Positions 27,365-35,591 of a stretch of 64,000 nt of DNA are shown piece by piece. The stretch covers positions 1,116,001 through 1,180,000 of the forward strand of contig NZ_CP067113.1 of NCBI RefSeq assembly GCF_016615955.1. Direction: 5' to 3'. The translations under genes were made by a program, and so were the position numbers. Within the stretch, counting starts at the first letter, position 1, and the number at the start of each line of letters is the position of its first letter. The stretch comes from Luteimonas sp. MC1750. GTDB taxonomy: Bacteria > Pseudomonadota > Gammaproteobacteria > Xanthomonadales > Xanthomonadaceae. The notes under the pieces were generated by a model. The model saw only the letters and a list, made by a program, of their open reading frames with translations. It did not search any database and was not told the origin of the DNA.

Positions 27365-27568
27365 ATGTTGATTTTGACCAGGCGGGTCGGCGAGACGCTC
27401 ATGATCGGTGATTCGGTCACCGTGACCGTGCTCGGCGTCAAGGGCAACCAGGTGCGCGTCGGCATCACCGCGCCCAAGGATGTCTCCGTCCACCGCGAGG
27501 AGATCTACCAGCGAATCCACCGCGACGACGCCGCGGCGCCGGGCGGTCAGGAGGAGGACGCGGACTGA
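27365..27568 (+). CDS. csrA: Carbon storage regulator CsrA
   Basis: 67 aa starting [15 protein letters not shown], the invariant CsrA opening; AGGAG lies 6 bases before the ATG, which rules out the longer in-frame start at 27308. The RNA-binding edges (LTRR and [10 protein letters not shown]) are intact; a short acidic tail (GGQEEDAD) follows. CsrA dimers bind GGA motifs in mRNA leaders and control motility, biofilm and polysaccharide genes. The leader contains a stem-loop (27307-27331, GGCGCCT/AGGCGCC) and its Shine-Dalgarno includes GGA, so autoregulation is plausible. A good -10 box TATGAT sits at 27279-27284 without a clear -35. Confidence 0.97.
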   Translation: MLILTRRVGETLMIGDSVTVTVLGVKGNQVRVGITAPKDVSVHREEIYQRIHRDDAAAPGGQEEDAD

Positions 27569-27571
27569 CGT

Positions 27572-27600
27572 TTGCCGGTTTCGCGTCGAGCCGGTATTCT
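27572..27600 (+). promoter_or_regulatory. Promoter of tRNA-Ser
   Basis: TTGCCG (27572-27577), a 17-base spacer and TATTCT (27595-27600) form a sigma-70 promoter about 40 bases before the tRNA. Confidence 0.6.
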
Positions 27601-27639
27601 TACGCACCTCGACGGCCGCAGGCCGCGAGCGTTTCACCC

Positions 27640-27732
27640 GGAGACTTGCCCGAGAGGCCGAAGGGGCTCCCCTGCTAAGGGAGTATGGGGTCAAAAGCTC
27701 CATCGAGGGTTCGAATCCCTCAGTCTCCGCCA
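27640..27732 (+). tRNA. tRNA-Ser (GCU)
   Basis: 93 nt including an encoded CCA. The acceptor stem GGAGACT (27640-27646) pairs with AGTCTCC (27722-27728). The anticodon loop CTGCTAA gives GCU. A long variable arm (TATGGGGTCAAAAGCTCCAT) and GGTTCGAATCC T-loop confirm a class II serine tRNA. It reads AGC/AGU codons. Confidence 0.95.
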
Positions 27733-27747
27733 GTTCCATCGAGATGA

Positions 27748-27776
27748 TTGACGAACGTCATTCGCCTCTTCATAAT
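27748..27776 (+). promoter_or_regulatory. Promoter of tRNA-Arg
   Basis: TTGACG (27748-27753), a 17-base spacer and CATAAT (27771-27776), close to consensus, end 16 bases before the tRNA. The two tRNAs thus seem able to be transcribed separately. Confidence 0.7.
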
Positions 27777-27792
27777 TCCGCTTCTGCACGAC

Positions 27793-27869
27793 GCGCCCGT
27801 AGCTCAGCTGGATAGAGCACCAGGCTACGAACTTGGGGGTCGGAGGTTCGAATCCTTCCGGGCGCGCCA
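27793..27869 (+). tRNA. tRNA-Arg (ACG)
   Basis: 77 nt including CCA. The acceptor GCGCCCG (27793-27799) pairs with CGGGCGC (27859-27865); D-arm AGCTCAGCTGGATAGAGC; anticodon loop CTACGAA gives ACG (probably edited to ICG, reading CGU/CGC/CGA); T-arm GGAGGTTCGAATCCTTCC. Confidence 0.96.
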
Positions 27870-27882
27870 TCGCACAGAGTAG

Positions 27883-27917
27883 AAAGGCCAACGGTCATCC
27901 CGTTGGCCTTTTTGCTT
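27883..27917 (+). terminator. Rho-independent terminator after the tRNAs
   Basis: A perfect 9-bp stem GGCCAACGG/CCGTTGGCC with a 5-base loop is followed by TTTTTGCTTTT. It ends the tRNA transcript 14 bases past the CCA. The remaining ~225 bases up to the beta-helix gene hold no evident gene. Confidence 0.92.
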
Positions 27918-28142
27918 TTCCGGCATCTTTGTTTCGGCATTGCGGCCTTGCTGGATTCCGGTCCGTACAGCGCCTGACGCCCGGCTGACGGCGGATCTGC
28001 CCGCCGGGAAAACGTGATCGGGGGCACGATTGCGTGAAGGAACCGCCGGTAGCATGCGGCGTTCCGGTGGCCCCCGCCGCCGGAAGATCCTTCCCGCGGC
28101 GCCGAACAGGGGCGACGCCGCAAATCCCCTGGAGTCCACCCG

Positions 28143-29915
28143 ATGCGATTATGTTCACGCACTGACCTGTTTGCGCCTGCGCACCTTGCCGCCGGCGGTC
28201 CCGCTTCAAGGCCTTCGCGCAGGCTTCCCCCAAAGCGCCACCTTCTGGCTTCGGCCACCTTCCTGCTCGCCACCGCCTCCGTCCCCGGCTTCGCCGCCGA
28301 GTGGTTCGTCTCCACGGCCGGCAACGACAGCTCGGGCAACGGTTCGCTGCAGAACCCCTTCCGCACCATCAAGCGCGCCACGTCGAACAGCGTTTCGTCG
28401 GCAGGCGACACGGTCACGGTGCGCGGCCCGGCGGGCAACGCCACCTACAACGAGTGCGAAGTGCGCCTGCGCCACCGGCTCGTGCTGCGCGCCTATCCGG
28501 GTGAACGCCCGCGCATCCACTGCAACGACATGTCGAATGACGTCGCGGTGCGGATCGACGTGGCGGGCTCCGGCAGCCGCGTCAGTGGCTTCGAGATCAG
28601 CGGCGGCTACTACGGCGTGATGCTGATGACCAACTGGTACCAGGGCGGCCCGTCCGGCAACCACGGTGCGCGCGACGTCGTGCTCGAGGACCTGCTGGTC
28701 CACCACACCGGGTTCGACGGCATCAAGGTCACGCCGAAGTCCGACAACGCGACGATCCGGCGCGTGGAGATCCATACCACCGGCGCCGGCTATCCGGCCG
28801 GTACGCCGGACGACGACAAGAACGCCGACGGCATCGACAACGTCAATGGTTCGGGCATGGTGGTGGAAGACAGCTACATCCACGACACCGCCACCACGGG
28901 CCTTTACTTCAAGGGCGGCGCCGCCGACGTCGTCATCCAGCGCAACCGCATCGAGAACACCGGCGACGCCGGCATCCTGGTCGGGTTCGACACCAGTCCG
29001 CAGTTCTTCGACCTGCAGCTCAACCCCGGCTATTACGAGGCGATCCGCGGCATCGTGCGCAACAACGTGGTGCGCAACACCGGCTACGCGGGCATCGGCC
29101 TGTATGCCTCGCGCGATTCCGTGGTGGCCAACAACACGATCATCAATGCCGCGCGTCGTGGCCATGCCGCGCTCTACTTCGGCGTGACCTTCCAGGACTG
29201 GGCTGACGCCGCGGGCCGTCCGGCCAACCGCACTGCGGTGCTGCGCAACAACCTCGTGATCCAGGATGGCGGCCGCTGCATCGACATCCGCCATTCGTCG
29301 GAGCTGGGCGGCCTTTCGGGCCTGGTCGGTGCGCCGGACAGCAACTTCAACGGCTTCCCGTCCAACTGCACGTTCCGCGACGGCCGTCCCGGCAGCAACC
29401 TGGGCAACGCCACCCTCGCGCAGTGGCGCGCCGCGAACGGCGCCGACGTCAACAGCACCGCCGCCGGCTTCAGCGTGTCGTCGACCGGTCACCTGCCCGC
29501 GGGCAGCCCGGCGATCGATCGCGGCGTGGCTCTGGCGCAGGTGCTCGACGACATCGACGGCGACGCGCGCCCGGTGAACTACGACATCGGCGCCGACGAA
29601 TTCCGCGGTCCCGTGGTCGACGAGCCCGCGCCGCCGCCGCCGCCGCGCGATCGCAGGCGCCGCCGCGCCGACGTGCCGATGCCGCCGCCGGATTCCGGCA
29701 ACGGCCCGGGCTCGCGCGTGCGCGACATCGAAATCCCCGCCGACCGCGGTCGCAACCCCGGCCCCGGTCCGCGGCCGAGGCCGCCGGGCGTCGGCGGCGC
29801 GACGGTGCCCGCGAGCGCGCCCGACGTCCGCATCACGCCGCCGGTCATGGCGGCCTGGGAGCGGATCCAGTCGTGGATTGGCACCGGCGACGCGCGGGAC
29901 GCCGTCCAGCGCTGA
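28143..29915 (+). CDS. Exported right-handed beta-helix protein (polysaccharide-processing type)
   Basis: 590 aa. A long N-terminus ends in a hydrophobic signal segment (ASATFLLATASVPGFAA, about 36-52). A right-handed parallel beta-helix follows (about 55-420), with repeating short strands such as GIKVTPKSDNATIRRVEI and RNNVVRNTGYAGIGLYAS. The fold is typical of polysaccharide lyases and epimerases. The C-terminal ~100 residues are Pro/Arg-rich and probably disordered, ending in a short helix (MAAWERIQSWIG). It opens the polysaccharide locus and is closely similar in sequence to the first half of the fusion protein at 41445. CTGGAG gives the Shine-Dalgarno, and a terminator follows. Substrate and catalytic residues are not identifiable. 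Confidence 0.85.
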   Translation: MRLCSRTDLFAPAHLAAGGPASRPSRRLPPKRHLLASATFLLATASVPGFAAEWFVSTAGNDSSGNGSLQNPFRTIKRATSNSVSSAGDTVTVRGPAGNATYNECEVRLRHRLVLRAYPGERPRIHCNDMSNDVAVRIDVAGSGSRVSGFEISGGYYGVMLMTNWYQGGPSGNHGARDVVLEDLLVHHTGFDGIKVTPKSDNATIRRVEIHTTGAGYPAGTPDDDKNADGIDNVNGSGMVVEDSYIHDTATTGLYFKGGAADVVIQRNRIENTGDAGILVGFDTSPQFFDLQLNPGYYEAIRGIVRNNVVRNTGYAGIGLYASRDSVVANNTIINAARRGHAALYFGVTFQDWADAAGRPANRTAVLRNNLVIQDGGRCIDIRHSSELGGLSGLVGAPDSNFNGFPSNCTFRDGRPGSNLGNATLAQWRAANGADVNSTAAGFSVSSTGHLPAGSPAIDRGVALAQVLDDIDGDARPVNYDIGADEFRGPVVDEPAPPPPPRDRRRRRADVPMPPPDSGNGPGSRVRDIEIPADRGRNPGPGPRPRPPGVGGATVPASAPDVRITPPVMAAWERIQSWIGTGDARDAVQR

Positions 29916-29938
29916 CCCGTCCGCCAGGACGTCAGGAC

Positions 29939-29970
29939 AGGCCCCGGTGGGTGACGCCGGGGCCTTTCTG
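29939..29970 (+). terminator. Rho-independent terminator after the beta-helix gene
   Basis: A perfect 9-bp stem AGGCCCCGG/CCGGGGCCT with a 9-base loop and a short TTTC tail. It separates the beta-helix gene from the sugar-transferase transcript. Confidence 0.8.
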
Positions 29971-30124
29971 TTTCCGCGGCTGGCCGCTTTCCCTCGCGTC
30001 CGGAGTTTTCCCGGGTACAGCACCGCGGCCGGGATCGTCCCGGGCGGATGCAGACGGGGGCCACGATGCAGGACCAGCGCGTTCCAGGTGTGTGCAGTGC
30101 CCGTGTGTCCGCCGGGGCTTGTCG

Positions 30125-31519
30125 GTGATCCCGGCGTTCGCAAGCCGCGCGAACCGGATCGTGCGCGTGCTCTGGGTCGTCGAATCGGTCCTGATCGTGC
30201 TGTCGGTCGTGGCCGCGATCTGGCTGCGGGCGCATGCCGACCCGGAGGGCCGCGATTGGCTCTTCGCTCGCGGTCCGGTGCCGGCGCTCCTGGTGGCGGC
30301 CTGCCTCACGCTGTCGATGGCGGCGTTCGGGCTGTACCAGTCGCACCTGCGGCTCAGGCGCAGCGAGCTGCTGCTGCGCCTGCTGCTGGCCTTCGCCTTC
30401 GGCGGCGTGGCGCTGCTGGTGCTGTACTACCTGATTCCCGCCACCCATATCGGACGCGGGCTGCTGGCGATCACGTTTGCGCTCGGCTTCGCCGGCGTGC
30501 TGGCGGTGCGGATCGCCATGGATCGCCTGTTGGGCGGTGAGGCCTACAAGCGTCGGGTCCTGGTCTACGGCGCCGGGGTCCATGCCGATCTGATCAACCT
30601 GCGGATGCGCAGGCGCGCGGATCGACAGAGCTTCGCCGTGGTCGGCTTCCTGCCGGTGCCCGGGCAGCCCGTCGTCGTCGAAAGCCGCCTTCTGCTTGAA
30701 ACCCTGGAGTCGCTTCCCTGCCTGGTGCAGCGGCTGGGCGTGCAGGAGATCGTGGTCGCCCCCGACGAACGCCGCGGTGGCCTGCCGATGGATGAAATCC
30801 TCGCCTGTGCGCAGCGTGGGGTCTCGGTGGTCAACCTGCCGTCGTTCTTCGAGCGCGAAGCCGGGATGATCAAGCTCGAGGTGGTCGACCCGTCCTCGCT
30901 GGTGTTTTCCGGCGGCTTCGACCATTCACTGGTGCGCCGGCTGAGCAAGCGGGCCTTCGACATCGCCGCGGCCTCCGTGCTGCTGCTGGTCGGCTGGCCG
31001 GCGATGCTGCTGGTGGCGCTCGCGGTCCACCTCGAAGGCGGGGGGCCGGTCCTGTACCGGCAGGTGCGCGTGGGCGAGAGCGGGCGGTGCTTCGAGCTGG
31101 TCAAGTTCCGCAGCATGCGCACCGATGCCGAGAAGGACGGCGTGGCCCAGTGGGCCACGCAGCAGGACGCGCGCACCACGCGCGTGGGCCGCTTCATCCG
31201 CAAGACGCGGCTGGACGAGCTGCCCCAGCTGTTCAACGTCCTGGCCGGCGACATGAGTTTCGTCGGCCCGCGCCCGGAGCGGCCGCAGTTCGTCGACCAG
31301 TTCAACGACGAGATCCGCTACTACAGCGTGCGCCACTCGGTGAAGCCTGGCCTGACCGGCTGGGCGCAGCTGCGCTATCCCTACGGTGCGTCGGCCGCCG
31401 ACGCCCAGGAGAAGCTGAAGTTCGACCTGTTCTACGTCAAGAACCACGGGCTGCTGTTCGACTTCATCATCCTGGTGCAGACGGTCGAGGTCGTGCTGTT
31501 CGGGCGCGGCGCGCGCTGA
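30125..31519 (+). CDS. Initiating polyprenyl-phosphate sugar-1-phosphate transferase (EpsB/WbaP-like)
   Basis: About 464 aa. Four or five N-terminal membrane segments (to ~residue 135), a Rossmann-like cytoplasmic domain (RVLVYGAGVHADLI), another membrane hairpin and the C-terminal bacterial sugar transferase domain follow in order. That domain has KRAFDIAAASVLLL, VKFRSMRTDAE, DELPQLFNVLAGDMSFVGPRP and KPGLTGWAQLRYPYG. It starts each polymer repeat by moving a sugar-phosphate to undecaprenyl phosphate. Length and layout fit the exosortase-A-associated group of these enzymes. Start is uncertain: GTG at 30125 or TTG at 30119, neither with a strong Shine-Dalgarno; a much longer open frame upstream runs through the terminator and is not used. 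Confidence 0.92.
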   Translation: MIPAFASRANRIVRVLWVVESVLIVLSVVAAIWLRAHADPEGRDWLFARGPVPALLVAACLTLSMAAFGLYQSHLRLRRSELLLRLLLAFAFGGVALLVLYYLIPATHIGRGLLAITFALGFAGVLAVRIAMDRLLGGEAYKRRVLVYGAGVHADLINLRMRRRADRQSFAVVGFLPVPGQPVVVESRLLLETLESLPCLVQRLGVQEIVVAPDERRGGLPMDEILACAQRGVSVVNLPSFFEREAGMIKLEVVDPSSLVFSGGFDHSLVRRLSKRAFDIAAASVLLLVGWPAMLLVALAVHLEGGGPVLYRQVRVGESGRCFELVKFRSMRTDAEKDGVAQWATQQDARTTRVGRFIRKTRLDELPQLFNVLAGDMSFVGPRPERPQFVDQFNDEIRYYSVRHSVKPGLTGWAQLRYPYGASAADAQEKLKFDLFYVKNHGLLFDFIILVQTVEVVLFGRGAR

Positions 31520-31578
31520 AAGGCCGTGCCCGGCGGCGGTTTGCGTTCCTTCGACAAGACCATTGAAGGGATGACCCT

Positions 31579-31845
31579 GTGAGCCAGTACGAAGCCCGGA
31601 TCCGCGCCTTCCTCGACGAGAACTTCCCGCCGGCGGACGCAGGCGTGGTGCCTGCCACCGACGCCAGCCTGCTGGAATCGGGCGTGATCGATTCCATGGG
31701 CGTGCTGCTGCTGGTCACCTGGCTGGAGCAGGACTTCGGCTTCGTGGTCGACGACGACGAAGTGCTCCCTGACAACCTCGACAGCATCGCGGCCATCGAC
31801 GGCTTCATCGTGCGCAAGTGCGTCGAGATGGAAGCCGCAGGGTGA
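31579..31845 (+). CDS. Acyl carrier protein (A)
   Basis: 88 aa, acidic and four-helix in pattern. The phosphopantetheine serine is S39 in ESGVIDSMGVLL. It starts with GTG after AGGGATG and its stop overlaps the GTG of the ligase gene (GTGA), so the two are made together. Carrier-ligase pairs of this kind are a hallmark of exosortase-A-associated polysaccharide loci, where the ligase probably loads an acid onto the carrier. It resembles carrier C at 55206 more than carrier B at 37315. Confidence 0.9.
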   Translation: MSQYEARIRAFLDENFPPADAGVVPATDASLLESGVIDSMGVLLLVTWLEQDFGFVVDDDEVLPDNLDSIAAIDGFIVRKCVEMEAAG

Positions 31846-33476
31846 CGGCGCGCTGCGAACGCTGGCTGGCCCGCGCGGCCGCCGCCCATCCGTCCACGCC
31901 GGCCATCGTCCGCGGCGAGCGCCGGGTCGACTACGCCACGCTGCACGCCGCGAGCGAACGCTTCGCGGCTGCACTGGTCGACGGCGCGGGCCTCGCCGAC
32001 GGCGAGCGCTGCGTGGTGTTCCTGGAGAATTCGGTCGAAGCGGCGGTGGGCGTTTTCGGCACGCTGCGCGCAGGCGGCGTGTTCTCGGTCATCAACCCGA
32101 CCACCAAGGCCGACAAGCTCGCCTTCGTGCTCGGCGACTGCGGCGCAGCGGTCCTGCTGACCCAGACCAGCCTGCTGCCGGTGGCGCTGTCGGCGGTGGC
32201 GCGCGCGCCGGGCCTGCGCTGCGTCGTGGTGGTCGATGGCGATGACGACATCGAACGCGCCGGCGACATCGGACCCGCCGGCGTCGGCGGGGACGGCAGC
32301 GACGTCAGTGCGGAACCCGGCGCGCGCCTCACCAGCTACGCGCGGTTCCTGGCAGCCGCCGATCCCTCGCGCCTGCCGGCCCAGGTCGGCATCGACACCG
32401 ATCTCGCGATGCTGGTCTACACCTCGGGTTCGACCGGCAATCCCAAGGGCGTGATGATGACTCACGCCAACGTCCGCTTCGCCGCCACCTCGATCACCGG
32501 CTACCTGCAGGCCAGCGCCGACGACGTGGTGCTGAGCGTGCTCCCGCTGGCGTTCGACTACGGCCTGTACCAGCTGCTGATGTGCGTGAAGCTCGGCGCC
32601 ACGCTGGTGCTGGAGAAATCCTTCGCCTTCCCGCAGAAGGTGCTGCCGCTGCTGGCCAGCGAAGGGGTCACCGCCTTCCCGCTGGTGCCCACCATGGCGG
32701 CGCTGATCGTGCAGCTGGGCAACTTCGATCCGGCCTGGGCGCGCAGCGTGCGCTACCTGACCAACACCGCCGCGGCCCTGCCGCCGGCGCACATCCTCCG
32801 GTTGCAGGAACTGTTCCCGGCCGCGCGGGTGTACTCGATGTACGGCATGACCGAGTCCAAGCGCTGCACCTGGCTGCCACCCGGGGAACTGGCGCGGCGC
32901 CCGGACAGCGTCGGCATCGCCATTCCCGGCACCCAGGCCTGGGTGGCCGACGAGGCGGGCCGCCAGGTGCCGGCAGGCGTGGTCGGAGAGCTGGTCGTGC
33001 GCGGCGGCCATGTGATGCAGGGCTACTGGAACAACGCCGAAGCCACCGCGCGCACGCTGCGGCCGGGCCGTTACCCGTGGGAACGTGTGCTGCACACCGG
33101 CGACCTGTTCCGCATGGACGCCGAGGGCTTCCTGTACTTCGTCGGGCGCAAGGACGACATCCTCAAGACGCGCGGCGAGAAGGTCAGCCCCAAGGAGGTC
33201 GAGAACGTGCTCTACGCGATGCACGGCGTGCGCGAGGCCGCCCTGGTCGGCGTACCCGATCCGGTGCTGGGCCACGCGCTGAAGGCGCTGCTGGTGGTCG
33301 ACGATCCCGGCATCGACGCGCGCGCGGTCATCGCCCATTGCCGCGCCCACCTCGAGGAATTCATGGTGCCGCGGACGGTCGAGTTCCGCGATGCGTTGCC
33401 GAAGACCGGCACCGGCAAGATCCGGCGCAGCGAGCTGCAGGCCGAGGCGGAGGGGCGGCAGGTCGCAGAGGCCTGA
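31842..33476 (+). CDS. AMP-forming acyl ligase, exosortase-A-associated type
   Basis: 544 aa from a GTG overlapping the carrier stop. ANL-superfamily motifs are complete: P-loop TSGSTGNPKG (194-203), YSMYGMTE, the hinge segment YFVGRKDDILKTRGEKVSP and the C-terminal catalytic Lys in TGTGKIRRSE. It adenylates an acid and transfers it to a phosphopantetheine thiol, most likely on carrier A encoded just before. The group resembles ligases described next to exosortase-A systems, where a PLP decarboxylase usually adjoins; here the decarboxylase gene is 28 kb away at 61487. A short Gly/Asp insertion (about 134-160) precedes the P-loop. The acid is unknown. Confidence 0.9.
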   Translation: MTARCERWLARAAAAHPSTPAIVRGERRVDYATLHAASERFAAALVDGAGLADGERCVVFLENSVEAAVGVFGTLRAGGVFSVINPTTKADKLAFVLGDCGAAVLLTQTSLLPVALSAVARAPGLRCVVVVDGDDDIERAGDIGPAGVGGDGSDVSAEPGARLTSYARFLAAADPSRLPAQVGIDTDLAMLVYTSGSTGNPKGVMMTHANVRFAATSITGYLQASADDVVLSVLPLAFDYGLYQLLMCVKLGATLVLEKSFAFPQKVLPLLASEGVTAFPLVPTMAALIVQLGNFDPAWARSVRYLTNTAAALPPAHILRLQELFPAARVYSMYGMTESKRCTWLPPGELARRPDSVGIAIPGTQAWVADEAGRQVPAGVVGELVVRGGHVMQGYWNNAEATARTLRPGRYPWERVLHTGDLFRMDAEGFLYFVGRKDDILKTRGEKVSPKEVENVLYAMHGVREAALVGVPDPVLGHALKALLVVDDPGIDARAVIAHCRAHLEEFMVPRTVEFRDALPKTGTGKIRRSELQAEAEGRQVAEA

Positions 33477-33537
33477 TGCCACCGCGCCGCGGCTTCCGTG
33501 CCGGGTCGCGACCGCGGTCAGCGAACGCCGCCAGCGG

Positions 33538-34644
33538 TCACAGGTGGATCGGGCCGTCGCCGTCGCCGCGGGTCATGTGGATGCGCGCGGCCGTGGTGGC
33601 CCACGGCTCCAGTGCCGCGCGCAGTGCCTTGGACACCGCGAGCGCATAGTTCGAGGGCCCCCGCAGGAAGCCGTGCGCGTGCAGGGCCGTGCACCAGGCC
33701 TCGTGCTGCTGGTTGCTCACCACCAGGTCGACGCCCGCCGCGCGCAGGTGCTCGCGCGCCGCGAGCACCACGTCGCCCTCGTGCCCGGGCAGGGCCAGGC
33801 AGTCGACGAGGGTGCCCAGGCGCATGTCACCGAACTGCTTGTGGCCACGCAGCGCGCTGTCGAACAGCAGGGCCCAGCCGACCGCGCGGCCGTCCAGCGA
33901 GACCTTCAGCCGGATCGGCTTCGGCGCGTCCGGCGGGTAGAGCGTGTTGAGCTCCGCCGCATCGCGCAACGCAAGCAGCGCGTAGTGGCCGCGGACGCCC
34001 TCCCAGATCGCGTCGGCCCAATCGCCGAAGCTCGTCACCACCTCCGCGCGGGCCCGGGCTCCGTTGCGGCCGCGACCGCGCCGCTGCGCCACCGCGAGCA
34101 CCGGCACGGCGAGTCCGGTGGCCGCGGCCGCATCGAGGAGCAGGCGCCGCGCGCGGCTGGTGCGCAGCACGCGGATATTGCGCAGGAACGGTCCCGCGCG
34201 CACCACGTGGAAATGGAACGGGACCAGCGACACCGTCCAGCCCATGCTGCGCAGCACCGTGGGCAGCGGCGTATGCGCGCCGCCCATGCCAAGGGCGTAC
34301 ATGCGGCGGTTGCGCCGGGCGGCGGTCGAGAGGAGTTCGACGCCCACCTGCACATAGCCGGAGTCGATGCTGCCTTCCGACAGCGGCAGCTGCAGGTTGC
34401 GGATGTCGTCGCACGGCTCGCCCCGCAGGGCGAAGGGCTGGTGCTTGACCATGTAACCGCCGCGCACCTCGTCGCCGTCGATCGCGACGTGGCCCTCGAG
34501 GAAGGTGTCGCGCCCCGGATCCCTGGGCAGCCAGGGAATGCGGCTGGTCGCCGGAAACCGGAACGGCGATCCGCCCTGGGCGAGCCGATGGTTGAAGCGG
34601 GCCACGGCGTCCTCGTGCCGGGGCAGGTAGGCCTCGATCGCCAC
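33538..34644 (-). CDS. GNAT-type acyltransferase, probably two domains
   Basis: 368 aa from a GTG (34644-34642) two bases after the previous stop. The N-terminal half resembles a GNAT fold around YVQVGVELLSTAARRNRRMYALGMGG. The C-terminal half has a second GNAT-like pattern: LGTLVDCLALPGHEGDVVLAAREHLRAAG followed by FLRGPSNYALAVSK. This is the last gene of the seven-gene reverse operon. It could move an acyl or glyceryl-type group from the operon's carrier protein to a sugar amine or hydroxyl. That role is inferred from neighbours; no donor or acceptor is shown by the sequence. Confidence 0.65.
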   Translation of the reverse strand: MAIEAYLPRHEDAVARFNHRLAQGGSPFRFPATSRIPWLPRDPGRDTFLEGHVAIDGDEVRGGYMVKHQPFALRGEPCDDIRNLQLPLSEGSIDSGYVQVGVELLSTAARRNRRMYALGMGGAHTPLPTVLRSMGWTVSLVPFHFHVVRAGPFLRNIRVLRTSRARRLLLDAAAATGLAVPVLAVAQRRGRGRNGARARAEVVTSFGDWADAIWEGVRGHYALLALRDAAELNTLYPPDAPKPIRLKVSLDGRAVGWALLFDSALRGHKQFGDMRLGTLVDCLALPGHEGDVVLAAREHLRAAGVDLVVSNQQHEAWCTALHAHGFLRGPSNYALAVSKALRAALEPWATTAARIHMTRGDGDGPIHL

Positions 34645-34646
34645 GG

Positions 34647-35591
34647 TCAGGAGGTGCCGTGGCTGAACTTGTGCCGCAGCCAGCGCCGCTCGAGGCGTCC
34701 GCGCTCGCCGCGGGTCAGCGCGTGGACGCCGCCGCGCGCCGCGGCGACGTGGTCCAGCAGCGTCGACACCGGCACGAACCAGCCGCCGCGCCTGGACAGG
34801 CGCGTCATCAGCTCGACAAAACGCGGCTCGAGTACCCCGTCGTTGCAGAAGCCCTTGCCGAAGTGCGTGTACATGACGCAGGCGCCGCCCTCGTCCTCCA
34901 GCCGCTCCTGGGCGGCCTCGTCCAGGGTGGCGTTGAAGATGCCGCAGTTCGCGCCTTCCGAGGATGCGAACCAGGCCTTGACCCACGGGCGGTCGGCGTC
35001 GTGGTACGGCATCCAGGGGCACGACGTCAGCGTGTTGGCGCCGGGGAAGGTGAAGTTGCGCACGTAGTCCACCTGCTCCAGGCACAGATCGCCCCAGAAC
35101 GAGGGGTGCCCCTCCACATGCCCGCCGAAGCCGCGCTGGCGTCCACGGGTCAGCACGTCGTAGACCATGCGCTGCGCGCCACTGACGCGCGCGCTGCCCC
35201 AGTACATGCCTTCGCCGCAGTCGGTGTGCGTGGCCAGAACGCGCGGCCGCTGGCCGAAGAGCGACTGGAACCGCTGCAGGCCCGCGGCGATCTCGCCGCG
35301 CAGGGAGGTGTGGTAGGTGACGTTGTGGAGCCCGATCTCGAAGCCTTCCGCCTGCAGGCGCAGCACCCAGTCGAGGTAGTCCGGCTCGGCGCAGGTGGCG
35401 CCTCCGACCACGCTCGGTGGACGGCTCGGTGCCAGGGGCCAGACCGACTTCGTGGTCATGATCCCCAGGTCGCGCAGCAGCGCGTAGACCGCTGGCACGT
35501 TGTCGAGGGTGCCGCGATCGGTGTCGTCGAAGATGGTGAACGCGAAGCGCTTGCCATCGGGCCAGGCTGGCGTCGCCGGCGCGGCGGTCAT
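34647..35591 (-). CDS. Polysaccharide deacetylase-like protein
   Basis: 314 aa; the ATG overlaps the stop of the HAD-IIIC gene (ATGA). CE4-like features are the early FDDTDRG (motif 1, DD), EIGLHNVTYH (motif 2 region with two His), the ATHTDCGEG segment and MYTHFGKGF near the end. The canonical HSxxHP motif is altered to HNVTYHTS, so metal binding may differ. It is probably cytoplasmic or peripheral, since no signal peptide is seen. In this operon it may remove an acyl group from an intermediate rather than from mature polymer. Confidence 0.72.
   Translation of the reverse strand: MTAAPATPAWPDGKRFAFTIFDDTDRGTLDNVPAVYALLRDLGIMTTKSVWPLAPSRPPSVVGGATCAEPDYLDWVLRLQAEGFEIGLHNVTYHTSLRGEIAAGLQRFQSLFGQRPRVLATHTDCGEGMYWGSARVSGAQRMVYDVLTRGRQRGFGGHVEGHPSFWGDLCLEQVDYVRNFTFPGANTLTSCPWMPYHDADRPWVKAWFASSEGANCGIFNATLDEAAQERLEDEGGACVMYTHFGKGFCNDGVLEPRFVELMTRLSRRGGWFVPVSTLLDHVAAARGGVHALTRGERGRLERRWLRHKFSHGTS

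Noticed and set aside
29423..30124. N-terminal extension of the sugar transferase by over 200 codons
   Set aside because: It runs in a different frame through the end of the beta-helix gene and across an intrinsic terminator; homology begins only near 30125.
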